Positions 30,128 to 39,458 of a DNA stretch of 64,000 bases are shown here, piece by piece. The notes below the pieces were generated by a model that saw nothing but the letters and a program-made list of their open reading frames with translations, was not told the origin of the DNA and did not search any database. The stretch is taken from contig NZ_UAUI01000006.1 of assembly GCF_900455735.1 (NCBI RefSeq), positions 62,001 through 126,000 on the forward strand, written 5' to 3'. Within the stretch, counting starts at the first letter, position 1, and every line of letters begins with the position of its first letter. The stretch comes from Rhodococcus wratislaviensis. GTDB lineage: Bacteria > Actinomycetota > Actinomycetes > Mycobacteriales > Mycobacteriaceae. The position numbers and the translations under genes were made by a program.

Positions 30128-30646
30128 ATGGGGAAGAACCAGCGATCGCAGATCACGATGACGGATTCGGAGATCGCCGAATTCGTGGATCGGAGCCGGA
30201 TTGCCACGCTCGCAACGGTGGCAGCGGACGGCAGAGCTCATCTGGTCGCCATGTGGTACGCCGTGATCGACGGCGAGATCTGGTTCGAGACGAAATCCAA
30301 ATCGCAGAAGGCGGTCAACCTGCGCCGTAACGACCGGGTCACCGTCCTGATCGAGGACGGCCAGACGTACGACACCCTGCGCGGTATTTCCGTCGAGGGC
30401 CGGGCGGAGATCGTGGAGGACCCGGACGCGATGTTCGCGGTCGGGGTCAGCGTGTGGGAGCGGTACACCGGCCCCTACACCGACGATCTGCGTCCCGCCA
30501 TCGATCAGCTGCTGCACAAGCGGGTGGTCGTGCGGATCGTTCCCGAGCGCATCAGGAGCTGGAATCACGCCAAGCTCGGCCTGCCCGCGATGCCGGTGGG
30601 AGGCACCACGGCCGCGTACCTGGAGACGGCCGACCGCCGCGCCTGA
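30128..30646 (+). CDS. PPOX-class protein, probably F420-dependent
   Basis: 172 aa split-barrel protein. IAEFVDRSRIATLATVAADGRAHLVAMWYAV and TLRGISVEGRAEIVEDPD are typical of the F420-type members of the PPOX family; a homologue (Rv2991-type) occupies the same place in mycobacteria. Substrate unknown. Strong ribosome site AGGAG 8 nt before ATG. It lies 39 bp after the regulator and may share its transcript. Confidence 0.8.
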   Translation: MGKNQRSQITMTDSEIAEFVDRSRIATLATVAADGRAHLVAMWYAVIDGEIWFETKSKSQKAVNLRRNDRVTVLIEDGQTYDTLRGISVEGRAEIVEDPDAMFAVGVSVWERYTGPYTDDLRPAIDQLLHKRVVVRIVPERIRSWNHAKLGLPAMPVGGTTAAYLETADRRA

Positions 30647-30731
30647 TCCCGGGCGGGCGGAAAAACGGGAGCATTCTCGGTGCCCTCGGCGTAGCTTCAC
30701 AGAGTGAACCGACTACCCGAGGGAGTTCACC

Positions 30732-30899
30732 ATGACTGACGCCAGTAACGAGGACACGAAAAAGAAATTCCGCGAAGCACTCGAGCGGAAGAATCATCAG
30801 GCCGGGCTGTCCACCGATCACAAGGACGGACATTCCAAGGCGCACGAGGCCCACGGGCCTGCCGACCACAAACGCGAATTCCGCCGCAAGACCGGATAA
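30732..30899 (+). CDS. DUF5302-type small hydrophilic protein
   Basis: 55 aa: begins MTDASNEDTKKKFREALERK and ends in a Lys/Arg/His-rich tail (KREFRRKTG). GAGGGAG precedes the ATG with correct spacing, and the stop is followed 22 bp later by a terminator, so this is a compact complete gene. The composition (charged, no hydrophobic core) suggests an intrinsically disordered protein. Function unknown; the family is restricted to actinobacteria as far as I know. Confidence 0.8.
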   Translation: MTDASNEDTKKKFREALERKNHQAGLSTDHKDGHSKAHEAHGPADHKREFRRKTG

Positions 30900-30921
30900 A
30901 CGACACATATCCGGATATAAA

Positions 30922-30953
30922 GAAACACCCTCCAATTACTTGGAGGGTGTTTC
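30922..30953. terminator. Bidirectional terminator between DUF5302 gene and tRNA-Glu
   Basis: A perfect 13-bp stem (GAAACACCCTCCA and its complement) with a 6-nt loop. T-rich sequence follows on both strands, so it can end both the plus-strand gene and the minus-strand tRNA transcript. Confidence 0.85.
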
Positions 30954-30959
30954 TCTTTG

Positions 30960-31032
30960 TAGCCCCGACGGGATTCGAACCCGCGCTACCGCCTTGAGAG
31001 GGCGGCGTCCTAGGCCGCTAGACGACGGGGCC
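30960..31032 (-). tRNA. tRNA-Glu (anticodon CTC)
   Basis: 73 nt cloverleaf on the minus strand: 7-bp acceptor stem with G1-U72, D arm with TCTAGCGGCCTAGGA, anticodon stem GCCGCC/GGCGGT with loop CTCTCAA, T arm GGGTTCGAATCCC, discriminator A. CCA is not encoded. Charged by the GluRS encoded at 31323. Confidence 0.95.
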
Positions 31033-31108
31033 AGGAACTTTGCCTTGCTTTGGAAGCTCAGCAAGCATAGCTTCCAGAAGTTCGGAGTCAAAATCGGCCG
31101 AACTTCCG

Positions 31109-31180
31109 CTGGGGTACCAGGACTCGAACCTAGAATGGCGGTACCAGAAACCGCTGTGTTGCCAATTACACCATACCCCA
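31109..31180 (-). tRNA. tRNA-Gln (anticodon CTG)
   Basis: 72 nt cloverleaf on the minus strand: acceptor TGGGGTA/TACCCCA, anticodon stem GCGGT/ACCGC with loop TTCTGGT, T-loop GGTTCGAGTCC, discriminator G, CCA not encoded. It lies 76 bp upstream of tRNA-Glu and is probably cotranscribed with it. A TAATCT box about 60 bp upstream could be the -10. Confidence 0.95.
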
Positions 31181-31322
31181 ATGGCCGTTCTCGAACCGCT
31201 GAGCTTGTGGGCTCTGCGGCCCGCCTCGGGCCGAAGAAGAGATTACCAGCCTACTGCCGGGATTTACCAAATCGTATGGTCAGAGGCTGTTTTTGCACCC
31301 TTTTCGGCCCGAGGGCGGCGTC

Positions 31323-32798
31323 CTAGCCGTCGATGCCGGCCCGCGCAGAGCGCAGCCGGGACAGCGAAACGTCGCGTCCGAGCAGTTCCATCGATTCGTA
31401 GAGCGGCGGGCTGATGTGCGAGCCCGTGACGGCCACCCGCACCGGAGCGAACGCCTTACGTGGCTTGAGGCCCAGTTCGTCCACGAGAGCGGTCTTGAGG
31501 GCCTCTTCCAGGGAGGCCGCATCCCATCCCTCGAGTGCGTCCAGCGACGCGAGGGCGGCGTCGAGAACCGGTGCGGAGTCGGCGCCCAGGTTCTTGGCAG
31601 CGGCGGCCGGATCGATCGCGAAGCCGGCCTCGTCGACGAACAGGAATTTCAGCAGATCCCAGGCATCGGACAGGACGACGATGCGCGTCTGGACCAGTTC
31701 TGCAGCGGTCGCGAAGACGGACTCGTCCACGTTCTCCCCGAGATGGCCGTGAAGCGTCAGGAACGCGCGCAGGCGCGCGGCGAAGTCGGCGGGCTCCAGC
31801 AACCGGATGTGCTCGGCGTTGATCGCGTCGGCCTTTTTCTGGTCGAACCGGGCCGGATTGGAATTGACCTTGGAGATATCGAAGGCGGCGACCATCTCGT
31901 CCAGCGAGAACACGTCGTGGTCGTCGGAAATACCCCAGCCCAGCAGCGCCAGGTAATTCAACAATCCCTCGGGGACGAAACCGCGGTCGCGATGAATGAA
32001 GAGGTTCGACTCGGGGTCGCGCTTGGACAGCTTCTTGTTGCCCTGCCCCATGACGAACGGCAGATGCCCGAACTTCGGAGTGAAATCGGCCACGCCGATC
32101 CGCTGCATCGCCTCGTAGAGGGCGAGCTGCCGCGGCGTCGACGACAGCAGGTCCTCGCCGCGCAGGACGTGTGTGATCTTCATCAACGCGTCGTCGACGG
32201 GGTTGACCAACGTGTACAGCGGAATCCCGTTGCCGCGAGTGAGGGCGAAGTCGGGAACGGTTCCGGCCTTGAACGTCGTCTCGCCACGCACGAGGTCGTC
32301 CCACGTCAGGTCGTGGTCCGGCATCCGGAGCCGGACCACGGGTTTGCGTCCCTCGTCGAGGAACGCCTGCCGCTGCTCCGGTGTCAGATCACGGTCGAAG
32401 TTGTCGTAGCCGAGCTTGGGATCGCGGCCGGCTGCCTTGTGCCGCTCCTCGACCTCTTCGGGCGTCGAGAACGACTCGTACGCCTCGCCCGCCGCGAGCA
32501 GTTTCGCGACGACGTCCAGATGCAGGTCCCGCCGCTGGGACTGGCGGTAGGGCTCGTACGGTCCCCCGACCTCCGGGCCCTCGTCCCAGTTCAGTCCGAG
32601 CCAGCGCAGCGCGTCCAGGATCGCCTGGTACGACTCCTCACTGTCACGGGCAGCATCGGTGTCCTCGATGCGGAACACGAACGACCCACCGTTGTGTCGG
32701 GCGAACGCCCAGTTGAACAGGGCGGTTCGGACGAGCCCCACGTGCGGGGTTCCGGTGGGCGACGGGCAGAAACGGACGCGAACTTCGCTTGTGGTCAT
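31323..32798 (-). CDS. gltX: Glutamyl-tRNA synthetase (non-discriminating expected)
   Basis: 491 aa class I synthetase. [21 protein letters not shown] holds the HIGH-type motif (HVGL) and [11 protein letters not shown] the KMSKS-type motif; the rest matches bacterial GluRS. With gatB, gatA and gatC also in this window and no glutaminyl-tRNA synthetase here, it probably charges both tRNA-Glu and tRNA-Gln with Glu. A TAGCCT -10-like box precedes the gene. The 142 bp between gltX and tRNA-Gln hold the tRNA promoter. Confidence 0.95.
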   Translation of the reverse strand: MTTSEVRVRFCPSPTGTPHVGLVRTALFNWAFARHNGGSFVFRIEDTDAARDSEESYQAILDALRWLGLNWDEGPEVGGPYEPYRQSQRRDLHLDVVAKLLAAGEAYESFSTPEEVEERHKAAGRDPKLGYDNFDRDLTPEQRQAFLDEGRKPVVRLRMPDHDLTWDDLVRGETTFKAGTVPDFALTRGNGIPLYTLVNPVDDALMKITHVLRGEDLLSSTPRQLALYEAMQRIGVADFTPKFGHLPFVMGQGNKKLSKRDPESNLFIHRDRGFVPEGLLNYLALLGWGISDDHDVFSLDEMVAAFDISKVNSNPARFDQKKADAINAEHIRLLEPADFAARLRAFLTLHGHLGENVDESVFATAAELVQTRIVVLSDAWDLLKFLFVDEAGFAIDPAAAAKNLGADSAPVLDAALASLDALEGWDAASLEEALKTALVDELGLKPRKAFAPVRVAVTGSHISPPLYESMELLGRDVSLSRLRSARAGIDG

Positions 32799-32871
32799 GG
32801 CTCACTTGGGTCGACGCTGGGAAAACGGACTCCTACAGGCTAGTCCGCTCCCGATTTCGACACGAGAGCCG

Positions 32872-33645
32872 TCAGCGCTTGGCAGTCACCGGGTTGGTGA
32901 GGGTGCCGATGCCACCGATGGTCACGCTCACGCTCTGACCGTCGACGATCGGGCCGACGCCTTCGGGGGTGCCCGTGAGGATGACGTCGCCCGGGAGCAG
33001 CGTCATGACGGCCGACACCCATTCGATGATCTTCGGAATGTCGTGCAGCAGAAGCGAAGTGTTGCTCCGCTGCTTCACCACTCCGTCCACCTCGGTGGTG
33101 ATGTCGACGTCGGACGCGTCGAGCTGGGTCTCGATCCACGGGCCCAGTGGGCAGAACGTGTCGTGACCCTTCGCTCTCGTCCACTGCCCGTCCTGGCGCT
33201 GCTGATCACGGGCCGACACGTCGTTGGCGGCCGTGTAACCGAGCACCACGTCGAGGGCCTTGGCTGCGGGCACGTCCTTGCAGGGGCGTCCGATGACGAC
33301 CGCGAGTTCTCCTTCGTAATGAACTTCGTTGGAGGACTTCGGCAGGACGATCGCGGCGTCGGGGCCCACGATCGAGGTGTTGGGCTTGAGGAAGATCACA
33401 GGATCGGCCGGTGCCTCGCCGCCCATCTCGGCGGCGTGGGCAGCGTAGTTCTTTCCGATCGCCACGACCTTGCTCGCGAGGATCGGGGCCAGCAGTCGCA
33501 CATCGGCGAGCGGCCAGCTCCGGCCGGTGAAAGTGGGACTGCCGAACGGATGCTCGGCGATCTCCTTCGCGATCCGGGACTCCCCGTCCCCCTCGATACT
33601 GACGAACGCAACACCATCGGGACTTGCCACTCGACCAAGACGCAT
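32872..33645 (-). CDS. Fumarylacetoacetate hydrolase family protein
   Basis: 257 aa. FAH-fold C-terminal domain with SKVVAIGKNYAAHAAEMGG, VHYEGELAVVIGRPCKDVP, GYTAANDVSARDQQ and LLPGDVILTGTPEGVGP, which include the metal-binding acidic residues. Members split C-C bonds of acylpyruvates or related acids or isomerise them; the substrate is not deducible. TAGACT lies 7 nt before the ATG, so a leaderless mRNA is likely. The same gene flanks gltX in mycobacteria. Confidence 0.9.
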   Translation of the reverse strand: MRLGRVASPDGVAFVSIEGDGESRIAKEIAEHPFGSPTFTGRSWPLADVRLLAPILASKVVAIGKNYAAHAAEMGGEAPADPVIFLKPNTSIVGPDAAIVLPKSSNEVHYEGELAVVIGRPCKDVPAAKALDVVLGYTAANDVSARDQQRQDGQWTRAKGHDTFCPLGPWIETQLDASDVDITTEVDGVVKQRSNTSLLLHDIPKIIEWVSAVMTLLPGDVILTGTPEGVGPIVDGQSVSVTIGGIGTLTNPVTAKR

Positions 33646-33652
33646 GGCGCCG

Positions 33653-33658
33653 AGTCTA
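33653..33658 (-). promoter_or_regulatory. Putative -10 box of the leaderless FAH gene
   Basis: TAGACT ends exactly 7 nt before the ATG at 33645, with no ribosome site in between. Confidence 0.5.
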
Positions 33659-33727
33659 TCGGCCCGGGTTCACCGCCGTACCGGGACGCCGGGGGACGCG
33701 AGGTATAGACTCCGCATGTTCCCCAAT

Positions 33728-33756
33728 ATATGAGACTTCAATCCTAGATATTGAGA
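33728..33756 (+). promoter_or_regulatory. AT-rich direct repeats upstream of the MFS gene
   Basis: ATATGAGA (33728-33735) and ATATTGAGA (33748-33756) repeat at a 21-bp step, i.e. two helical turns, in a strikingly AT-rich stretch just before the MFS start. Likely an operator or an unusual promoter. Confidence 0.35.
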
Positions 33757-33760
33757 TGAC

Positions 33761-35005
33761 ATGACAGCATCGATCGACACGCCGTCCACCGTCGGAACTG
33801 CCCGCAGATGGTGGATGCTCGCCCTCGGGATGTTCGCGCAGGCCGCACAGGCGGTCTTCGTCAACGGCGTCGCCTTCCTGATCCCCGAACTCCAGGAGAA
33901 TCACGGGCTCAGCCTCGCCCGCACCGGACTCCTCGTCGCCGCACCCACCCTCGGAGTCATGCTGACGCTGATCGCGTGGGGCGCACTCGCCGACCGCTAC
34001 GGCGAACGCCGGGTGCTGGCCGCCGGAATGGCGTCCACGGCGGCCGCGGGAATCGGCGCGGCCCTGTCCGGATCACTCACGGCCACCGCAGCCTTCCTGC
34101 TTCTGGGCGGCATGGCGGCGGCCTCGGCGAATGCCGCGAGCGGGCGCGTCGTCGTCGGATGGTTCCCGCCCGAGCGCCGCGGACTGGCGATGGGCATCCG
34201 GCAGATGTCGCTGCCGCTGGGCATTGCCTGCGCTGCGCTGACGCTCCCCTCGGTCGCACACGACCACGGCATCGGATGGGCGCTCGCGCTGCCTGCCACC
34301 CTGTGCGCGACTGCCGCGCTGGCCTGCGCACTCTGGGTGGTCGATCCGCCCAGACCGAGTCGCAGCGCTGCGGAGGACCTCGGCATGCTCGCGAATCCGT
34401 ATCGCGACAGCGGCACACTGTGGCGCATCCACGCCGTCTCGGTGCTGCTCGTCGTGCCCCAGTACACGGTGTGGACGTACGCGCTCGTGTGGCTGATCTC
34501 CGAAAGGCATTGGGAAGCAACGGCGGCAGGCCTGATCGTGACAGTCGCCCAGATCCTCGGCGCGTTCGGCAGGATGGGAGTCGGCTTCTGGTCCGACGTG
34601 GTGGGCAGTCGCATGCGCCCACTTCGCTGGGTCGCCGTCGCAGGCGGAGTGTCGATGGCGGCGCTCGCCGTGACGGATGCGATGGACTCGCCGCTGGCGA
34701 TCGCGGCGCTGCTGGCGGCGTCCGTCGCGACCGTGGCACCGAACGGCCTCGCCTTCACCGCCGTCGCCGAGATCGCGGGGCCGTTCTGGGGCGGGCGCGC
34801 GCTCGGCGTCCAGAACACCGGTCAGTTCGTCGCGGCCTCGATCGTTCCCCCGGTGTTCGGCGCTCTGATCGGAATCGTCGGCTTCCCGGTGACTTTCGCC
34901 ATAGCTGCGGGATTTCCGGCCGCCTCGATACCACTGATCCCCGTGGCCCGGTCCGAAGACCGGGCCACGGGGATCGAGGGAGACAAGGTCGAATCGCGGT
35001 CCTAG
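33761..35005 (+). CDS. Major facilitator superfamily transporter
   Basis: 414 aa, about 12 membrane helices. The loop between helices 2 and 3 reads [17 protein letters not shown], the MFS signature. [18 protein letters not shown] helix ([17 protein letters not shown]) follows. Substrate unknown; a homologue sits here in mycobacteria. The first codon follows an AT-rich repeat region rather than a clear ribosome site. The last codons run through a 17-bp hairpin and overlap the leuB stop by 4 bp. Confidence 0.88.
   Translation: MTASIDTPSTVGTARRWWMLALGMFAQAAQAVFVNGVAFLIPELQENHGLSLARTGLLVAAPTLGVMLTLIAWGALADRYGERRVLAAGMASTAAAGIGAALSGSLTATAAFLLLGGMAAASANAASGRVVVGWFPPERRGLAMGIRQMSLPLGIACAALTLPSVAHDHGIGWALALPATLCATAALACALWVVDPPRPSRSAAEDLGMLANPYRDSGTLWRIHAVSVLLVVPQYTVWTYALVWLISERHWEATAAGLIVTVAQILGAFGRMGVGFWSDVVGSRMRPLRWVAVAGGVSMAALAVTDAMDSPLAIAALLAASVATVAPNGLAFTAVAEIAGPFWGGRALGVQNTGQFVAASIVPPVFGALIGIVGFPVTFAIAAGFPAASIPLIPVARSEDRATGIEGDKVESRS
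34936..34975. terminator. Hairpin terminator embedded in the MFS 3' coding end
   Basis: A perfect 17-bp GC-rich stem with a 6-nt loop lies inside the last 25 codons of the MFS gene and 26 bp beyond the leuB stop on the other strand. It is well placed to end leuB transcripts. No T-run follows on either strand. Confidence 0.65.
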
Positions 35006-36012
35006 AGGGCGGCGGCGATCCGGTCGCCGACCTCCGACGTGACGACCTTCGAGTCACCACGGGACGCCAGATCGGCCTCGACGGCAGCTTCGATGCGCGC
35101 GGCATCGCCGTCCCGGCCGAGGTGACGCAGCAGCAGCGCCGCGGACAGGATGGCCGCCGTGGGATCCGCGATCCCCTGGCCGGCGATGTCCGGGGCGCTG
35201 CCGTGCACGGGCTCGAACATCGACGGGTTGGTCCCCGACGCGTCGATGTTCCCCGACGCCGCCAGGCCGATGCCTCCCGTGACCGCACCCGCGAGGTCGG
35301 TGATGATGTCGCCGAACAGGTTGTCGGTGACGATCACGTCGAAGCGCGACGGGTCGGTGACCATGTAGATGGTGGCCGCGTCGATGTGGCAGTAGGCCGT
35401 CTCCACGTCCGGGTATTCGGCCGACACCGTCTCCACGGCACGCGTCCAGATCGCACCGGCGTTGGAGAGGACGTTCGTCTTGTGAATCAGCGTGACGTGC
35501 TTACGCCGGGTCTGCGCGAGCGCGAACGCGTACCGCACCACCCGCTCGGCACCGAACCACGTGTTGATCGACACCTCGGTCGCGATCTCGTGCGGGGTGC
35601 CGACGCGGATCGCGCCACCGTTGCCGGTGTACGGACCCTCCGTCCCCTCGCGCACGACCACGAAGTCGATGTCCGGCTGCGCCGCCAGCGGCGACTTCGA
35701 CCCCGGATAGAGCTGCGACGGCCGCAGATTCACGTGATGATCCAACGCGAATCGCATGTTCAGCAGCAGACCCCGCTCGAGCACGCCGGGCGTGACCGAC
35801 GGGTCGCCGATGGCGCCCAGCAGGATCGCGTCGTGCTCGCGGATCGCCGCGAGATCGGCGTCCGGGAGCAGCTCCCCGGTGGCGTTGTATCGACGGGCAC
35901 CGAGGTCGTACTCGGTGGTCTCGAGATCGGGTACGAGCTTCCGCAGCACCTTCAGCGCCTCGGCCGTGACCTCGACACCGATGCCGTCACCCGGAATGAC
36001 CGCAAGCTTCAT
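35002..36012 (-). CDS. leuB: 3-isopropylmalate dehydrogenase
   Basis: 336 aa. NAD-dependent oxidative decarboxylation in leucine synthesis. [15 protein letters not shown] at the N-terminus, substrate-binding [14 protein letters not shown], and [28 protein letters not shown] with metal-binding Asp residues. GAGG precedes the ATG. Lies 71 bp after serA with a hairpin between them; converges with the MFS gene. Confidence 0.97.
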   Translation of the reverse strand: MKLAVIPGDGIGVEVTAEALKVLRKLVPDLETTEYDLGARRYNATGELLPDADLAAIREHDAILLGAIGDPSVTPGVLERGLLLNMRFALDHHVNLRPSQLYPGSKSPLAAQPDIDFVVVREGTEGPYTGNGGAIRVGTPHEIATEVSINTWFGAERVVRYAFALAQTRRKHVTLIHKTNVLSNAGAIWTRAVETVSAEYPDVETAYCHIDAATIYMVTDPSRFDVIVTDNLFGDIITDLAGAVTGGIGLAASGNIDASGTNPSMFEPVHGSAPDIAGQGIADPTAAILSAALLLRHLGRDGDAARIEAAVEADLASRGDSKVVTSEVGDRIAAAL

Positions 36013-36034
36013 GAACGCCTCACTTCAGATAGAG

Positions 36035-36077
36035 CTGTGCGCGTGCCACGACGACAGGGGTCGCGACACGCGCACAG
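36035..36077. other. Hairpin between serA and leuB
   Basis: An 11-bp perfect stem (CTGTGCGCGTG with its complement) around a 21-nt loop occupies most of the serA-leuB gap. There is no T-run, so it could be a weak terminator, an RNA stabiliser or a processing site. Confidence 0.45.
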
Positions 36078-36083
36078 TGGGGA

Positions 36084-37679
36084 TTAGGCCAGGTTGACGA
36101 GCTCAATCTTGGTGGCGCCGACAGCGGTGGAGATCGCGTCCCGCACCTCGCTCGGCACCTCCCGGTCGACGCGGAGGAGGATGGTCGCACCCTCGCCCTC
36201 GGCATCCTGGCTGAGCTGGGCAGCCTGGATGTCGATGCCGGCGTTGCCGAGCTGCGTGCCGATCTTGCCCAGCGCGCCGGGCTGATCGGTGTAGTTGACC
36301 ACCAGGTTGAGACCCTCGGCGCGCAGTTCGAAGTTGCGGCCGTTGATGTTGACGATCTTCTCGACCTGCTGCGGGCCGGTCAGCGTGCCCGAGACGTTGA
36401 TGACACTGCCGTCGCCGAACACGGCGCGCAGGTCCACGACGCTGCGGTGGTTGGGGCTTTCCGCGGCCTTGGTGACCTCGGCTGTGACACCGCGCTCTTC
36501 CGCCAGTGCGGGAGCGTTGACGAACGTGACCGCGTCCTCGATGACGGCGGAGAACACACCGCGAAGAGCCGAGAGCGCGAGCACCTCGACGTCCTCGGAG
36601 GCGAGCTCGCCGCGCACGTCGACGGACAGGTTGACGGGCAGTTCACCCGACAGAGCGCCGATGAGCACACCCTGCTTGCGGACGATCTCGAGCCACGGGG
36701 CAACTTCCTCGCCCACGGCTCCACCCGACACGTTGACGGCGTCCGGAACGAAATCGCCTGCGAGAGCAAGCAGTACGGACTTCGCGACGTCGGTGCCGGC
36801 GCGGTCCTGAGCCTCGCTCGTGGAGGCACCGAGGTGCGGCGTCACGACGACCTCGGGCAGGTCGAACAACGGGCTGTCGGTGCAGGGCTCGGTCTCGAAC
36901 ACGTCCAGGCCCGCGGCGCGCACGTGACCCGACTTGATGGCCTCGGCCAGCGCGGCCTCGTCGATCAGACCACCACGGGCAGCGTTGACGATGACGACGC
37001 CCTTCTTGGTCTTCGCCAGGTTCTCCGTGCCGAGCAGTCCCTTGGTCTCGGGGGTCTTGGGGAGGTGCACGGAGATGAGGTCGGCGCGCTCGAGCAGTTC
37101 GTCGAGGGTGACCAGTTCGATGCCGAGCTGCGCGGCGCGGGCGGCCGACACGTAGGGGTCGTACGCGATGACGTGCGTCTCGAACGCGGCGAGACGCTGC
37201 GCGAACAGCTGGCCGATCCGGCCGAGGCCGACGACGCCGACGGTCTTGCCGAAGATCTCGACACCGTTGAACTTGCTGCGCTTCCATTCGCGGTCGCGCA
37301 GGGTGGCGTCGGCCGCGGGGATCTGGCGGGCGGTGGCGAGCATCAGCGCGACGGCGTGCTCGGCGGCCGTGTGGATGTTGGACGTCGGGGCGTTGACGAC
37401 CATGACACCGCGCTCGGTGGCCGCGGGCACGTCGACGTTGTCGAGGCCGACGCCCGCACGGGCGACGATCTTGAGCTTGGTACCGGCCGCCAGGACTTCG
37501 GCGTCCACGGTGGTGGCGGAACGGACGAGGATCGCGTCGGCCTCGGGCACCGCCGCGAGCAGGGCCGGGCGATCAGGTCCGTCGACCCATCGCACCTCCA
37601 CACCGTCGCCCAATGCCTCGACGGTGGACGGCGCGAGCTTGTCGGCGATCAGAACTACAGGACGGCCTGGCTGGCTCAC
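36084..37679 (-). CDS. serA: D-3-phosphoglycerate dehydrogenase
   Basis: 531 aa long-form SerA: first step of serine synthesis. Substrate/NAD domains contain GVGLDNVDVPAATERGV, GVVGLGRIGQLFAQRL, VNAARGGLIDEAAL and the catalytic VVTPHLGASTSEAQ. They are followed by the extra domain found in the mycobacterial enzyme and a C-terminal ACT domain (LVVNYTDQPGALGKIGTQLGNAGI) for serine feedback. GTG at 37679 has GGGAG upstream; the TTG two codons earlier is less likely. Confidence 0.96.
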   Translation of the reverse strand: MSQPGRPVVLIADKLAPSTVEALGDGVEVRWVDGPDRPALLAAVPEADAILVRSATTVDAEVLAAGTKLKIVARAGVGLDNVDVPAATERGVMVVNAPTSNIHTAAEHAVALMLATARQIPAADATLRDREWKRSKFNGVEIFGKTVGVVGLGRIGQLFAQRLAAFETHVIAYDPYVSAARAAQLGIELVTLDELLERADLISVHLPKTPETKGLLGTENLAKTKKGVVIVNAARGGLIDEAALAEAIKSGHVRAAGLDVFETEPCTDSPLFDLPEVVVTPHLGASTSEAQDRAGTDVAKSVLLALAGDFVPDAVNVSGGAVGEEVAPWLEIVRKQGVLIGALSGELPVNLSVDVRGELASEDVEVLALSALRGVFSAVIEDAVTFVNAPALAEERGVTAEVTKAAESPNHRSVVDLRAVFGDGSVINVSGTLTGPQQVEKIVNINGRNFELRAEGLNLVVNYTDQPGALGKIGTQLGNAGIDIQAAQLSQDAEGEGATILLRVDREVPSEVRDAISTAVGATKIELVNLA

Positions 37680-37817
37680 GTGCAAACTCCCTGAATAGGT
37701 GGGTGTGGGGGTGTTTTAACCACACACAGCTTAGTCCGCCCTCACAGGGAAACCGCATCCTGGTCTCCGATACCACATAGTGGACGCCTGCAACAACGGA
37801 ATCGGACACGAAACAAC

Positions 37818-37874
37818 ACCGGCCCAATGTCGCATCGGGGGCCTCTGACGAGACCGATGCGACATCGGGCCGGT
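37818..37874 (-). terminator. Terminator downstream of ilvC
   Basis: 21-bp stem with a single A-C mismatch and a 15-nt loop, followed on the minus strand by TGTTGTTTCG. It closes the ilvBNC transcript and separates it from serA. The rest of the 224-bp gap holds the serA leader with a GTGTGG/CCACAC mini-hairpin. Confidence 0.8.
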
Positions 37875-37903
37875 GATTCGGTGGAACTGTAAAGCAGTGA
37901 AAC

Positions 37904-38920
<1,017 letters not shown>

Positions 38921-38954
38921 TCAACCTCTTTCTTGGATTTGCGTATCTAAAGTA

Positions 38955-39458
38955 CTAGCGAGTGGCCGTGATGGACTTAGGCCCCCGTCCCACGGCCACG
39001 ACCCCGGACTGCACGATCTCCCGGATACCGTACGGATCGAGCATCCGCAGCAGCGCATCCAGCTTGGATCGCGTTCCAGTCGCCTCGATCGTGACCGACT
39101 CCGGGGAGACGTCGATCACCTTGGCGCGGAACAGATTCACCGTCTCGATCACCTGCGTGCGCACGCTGGCGTCGGCTCGCACCTTGATGAGCACCAGCTC
39201 GCGGGCCACGGAGGCCTCACCGTCCTGCTCGACGATCTTGATGACGTTGACGAGCTTGTTGAGCTGCTTGGTCACCTGCTCGAGCGGGAACTCGTCGACG
39301 GTCACGACGATGGTCATGCGGGAGATCTCGGGGAGCTCGGTGCCACCGACGGCGAGCGACTCGATGTTGAACCCACGACGGGAGAACAGCGCGGCCACCC
39401 TGGCCAGCACGCCCGGCTTGTCCTCGACGAGAACACTGAGGGTGTGGCTGGTGCTCAC
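38955..39458 (-). CDS. ilvN: Acetolactate synthase regulatory subunit
   Basis: 167 aa. N-terminal ACT domain ([33 protein letters not shown]) mediates valine feedback on the IlvB subunit. GTG start overlaps the ilvB stop (GTGA), so the two subunits are translationally coupled. Confidence 0.97.
   Translation of the reverse strand: MSTSHTLSVLVEDKPGVLARVAALFSRRGFNIESLAVGGTELPEISRMTIVVTVDEFPLEQVTKQLNKLVNVIKIVEQDGEASVARELVLIKVRADASVRTQVIETVNLFRAKVIDVSPESVTIEATGTRSKLDALLRMLDPYGIREIVQSGVVAVGRGPKSITATR

Noticed and set aside
37690..37730. Possible riboswitch in the serA leader
   Set aside because: Only a short GTGTGG/CCACAC hairpin is visible; no known aptamer core can be recognised.
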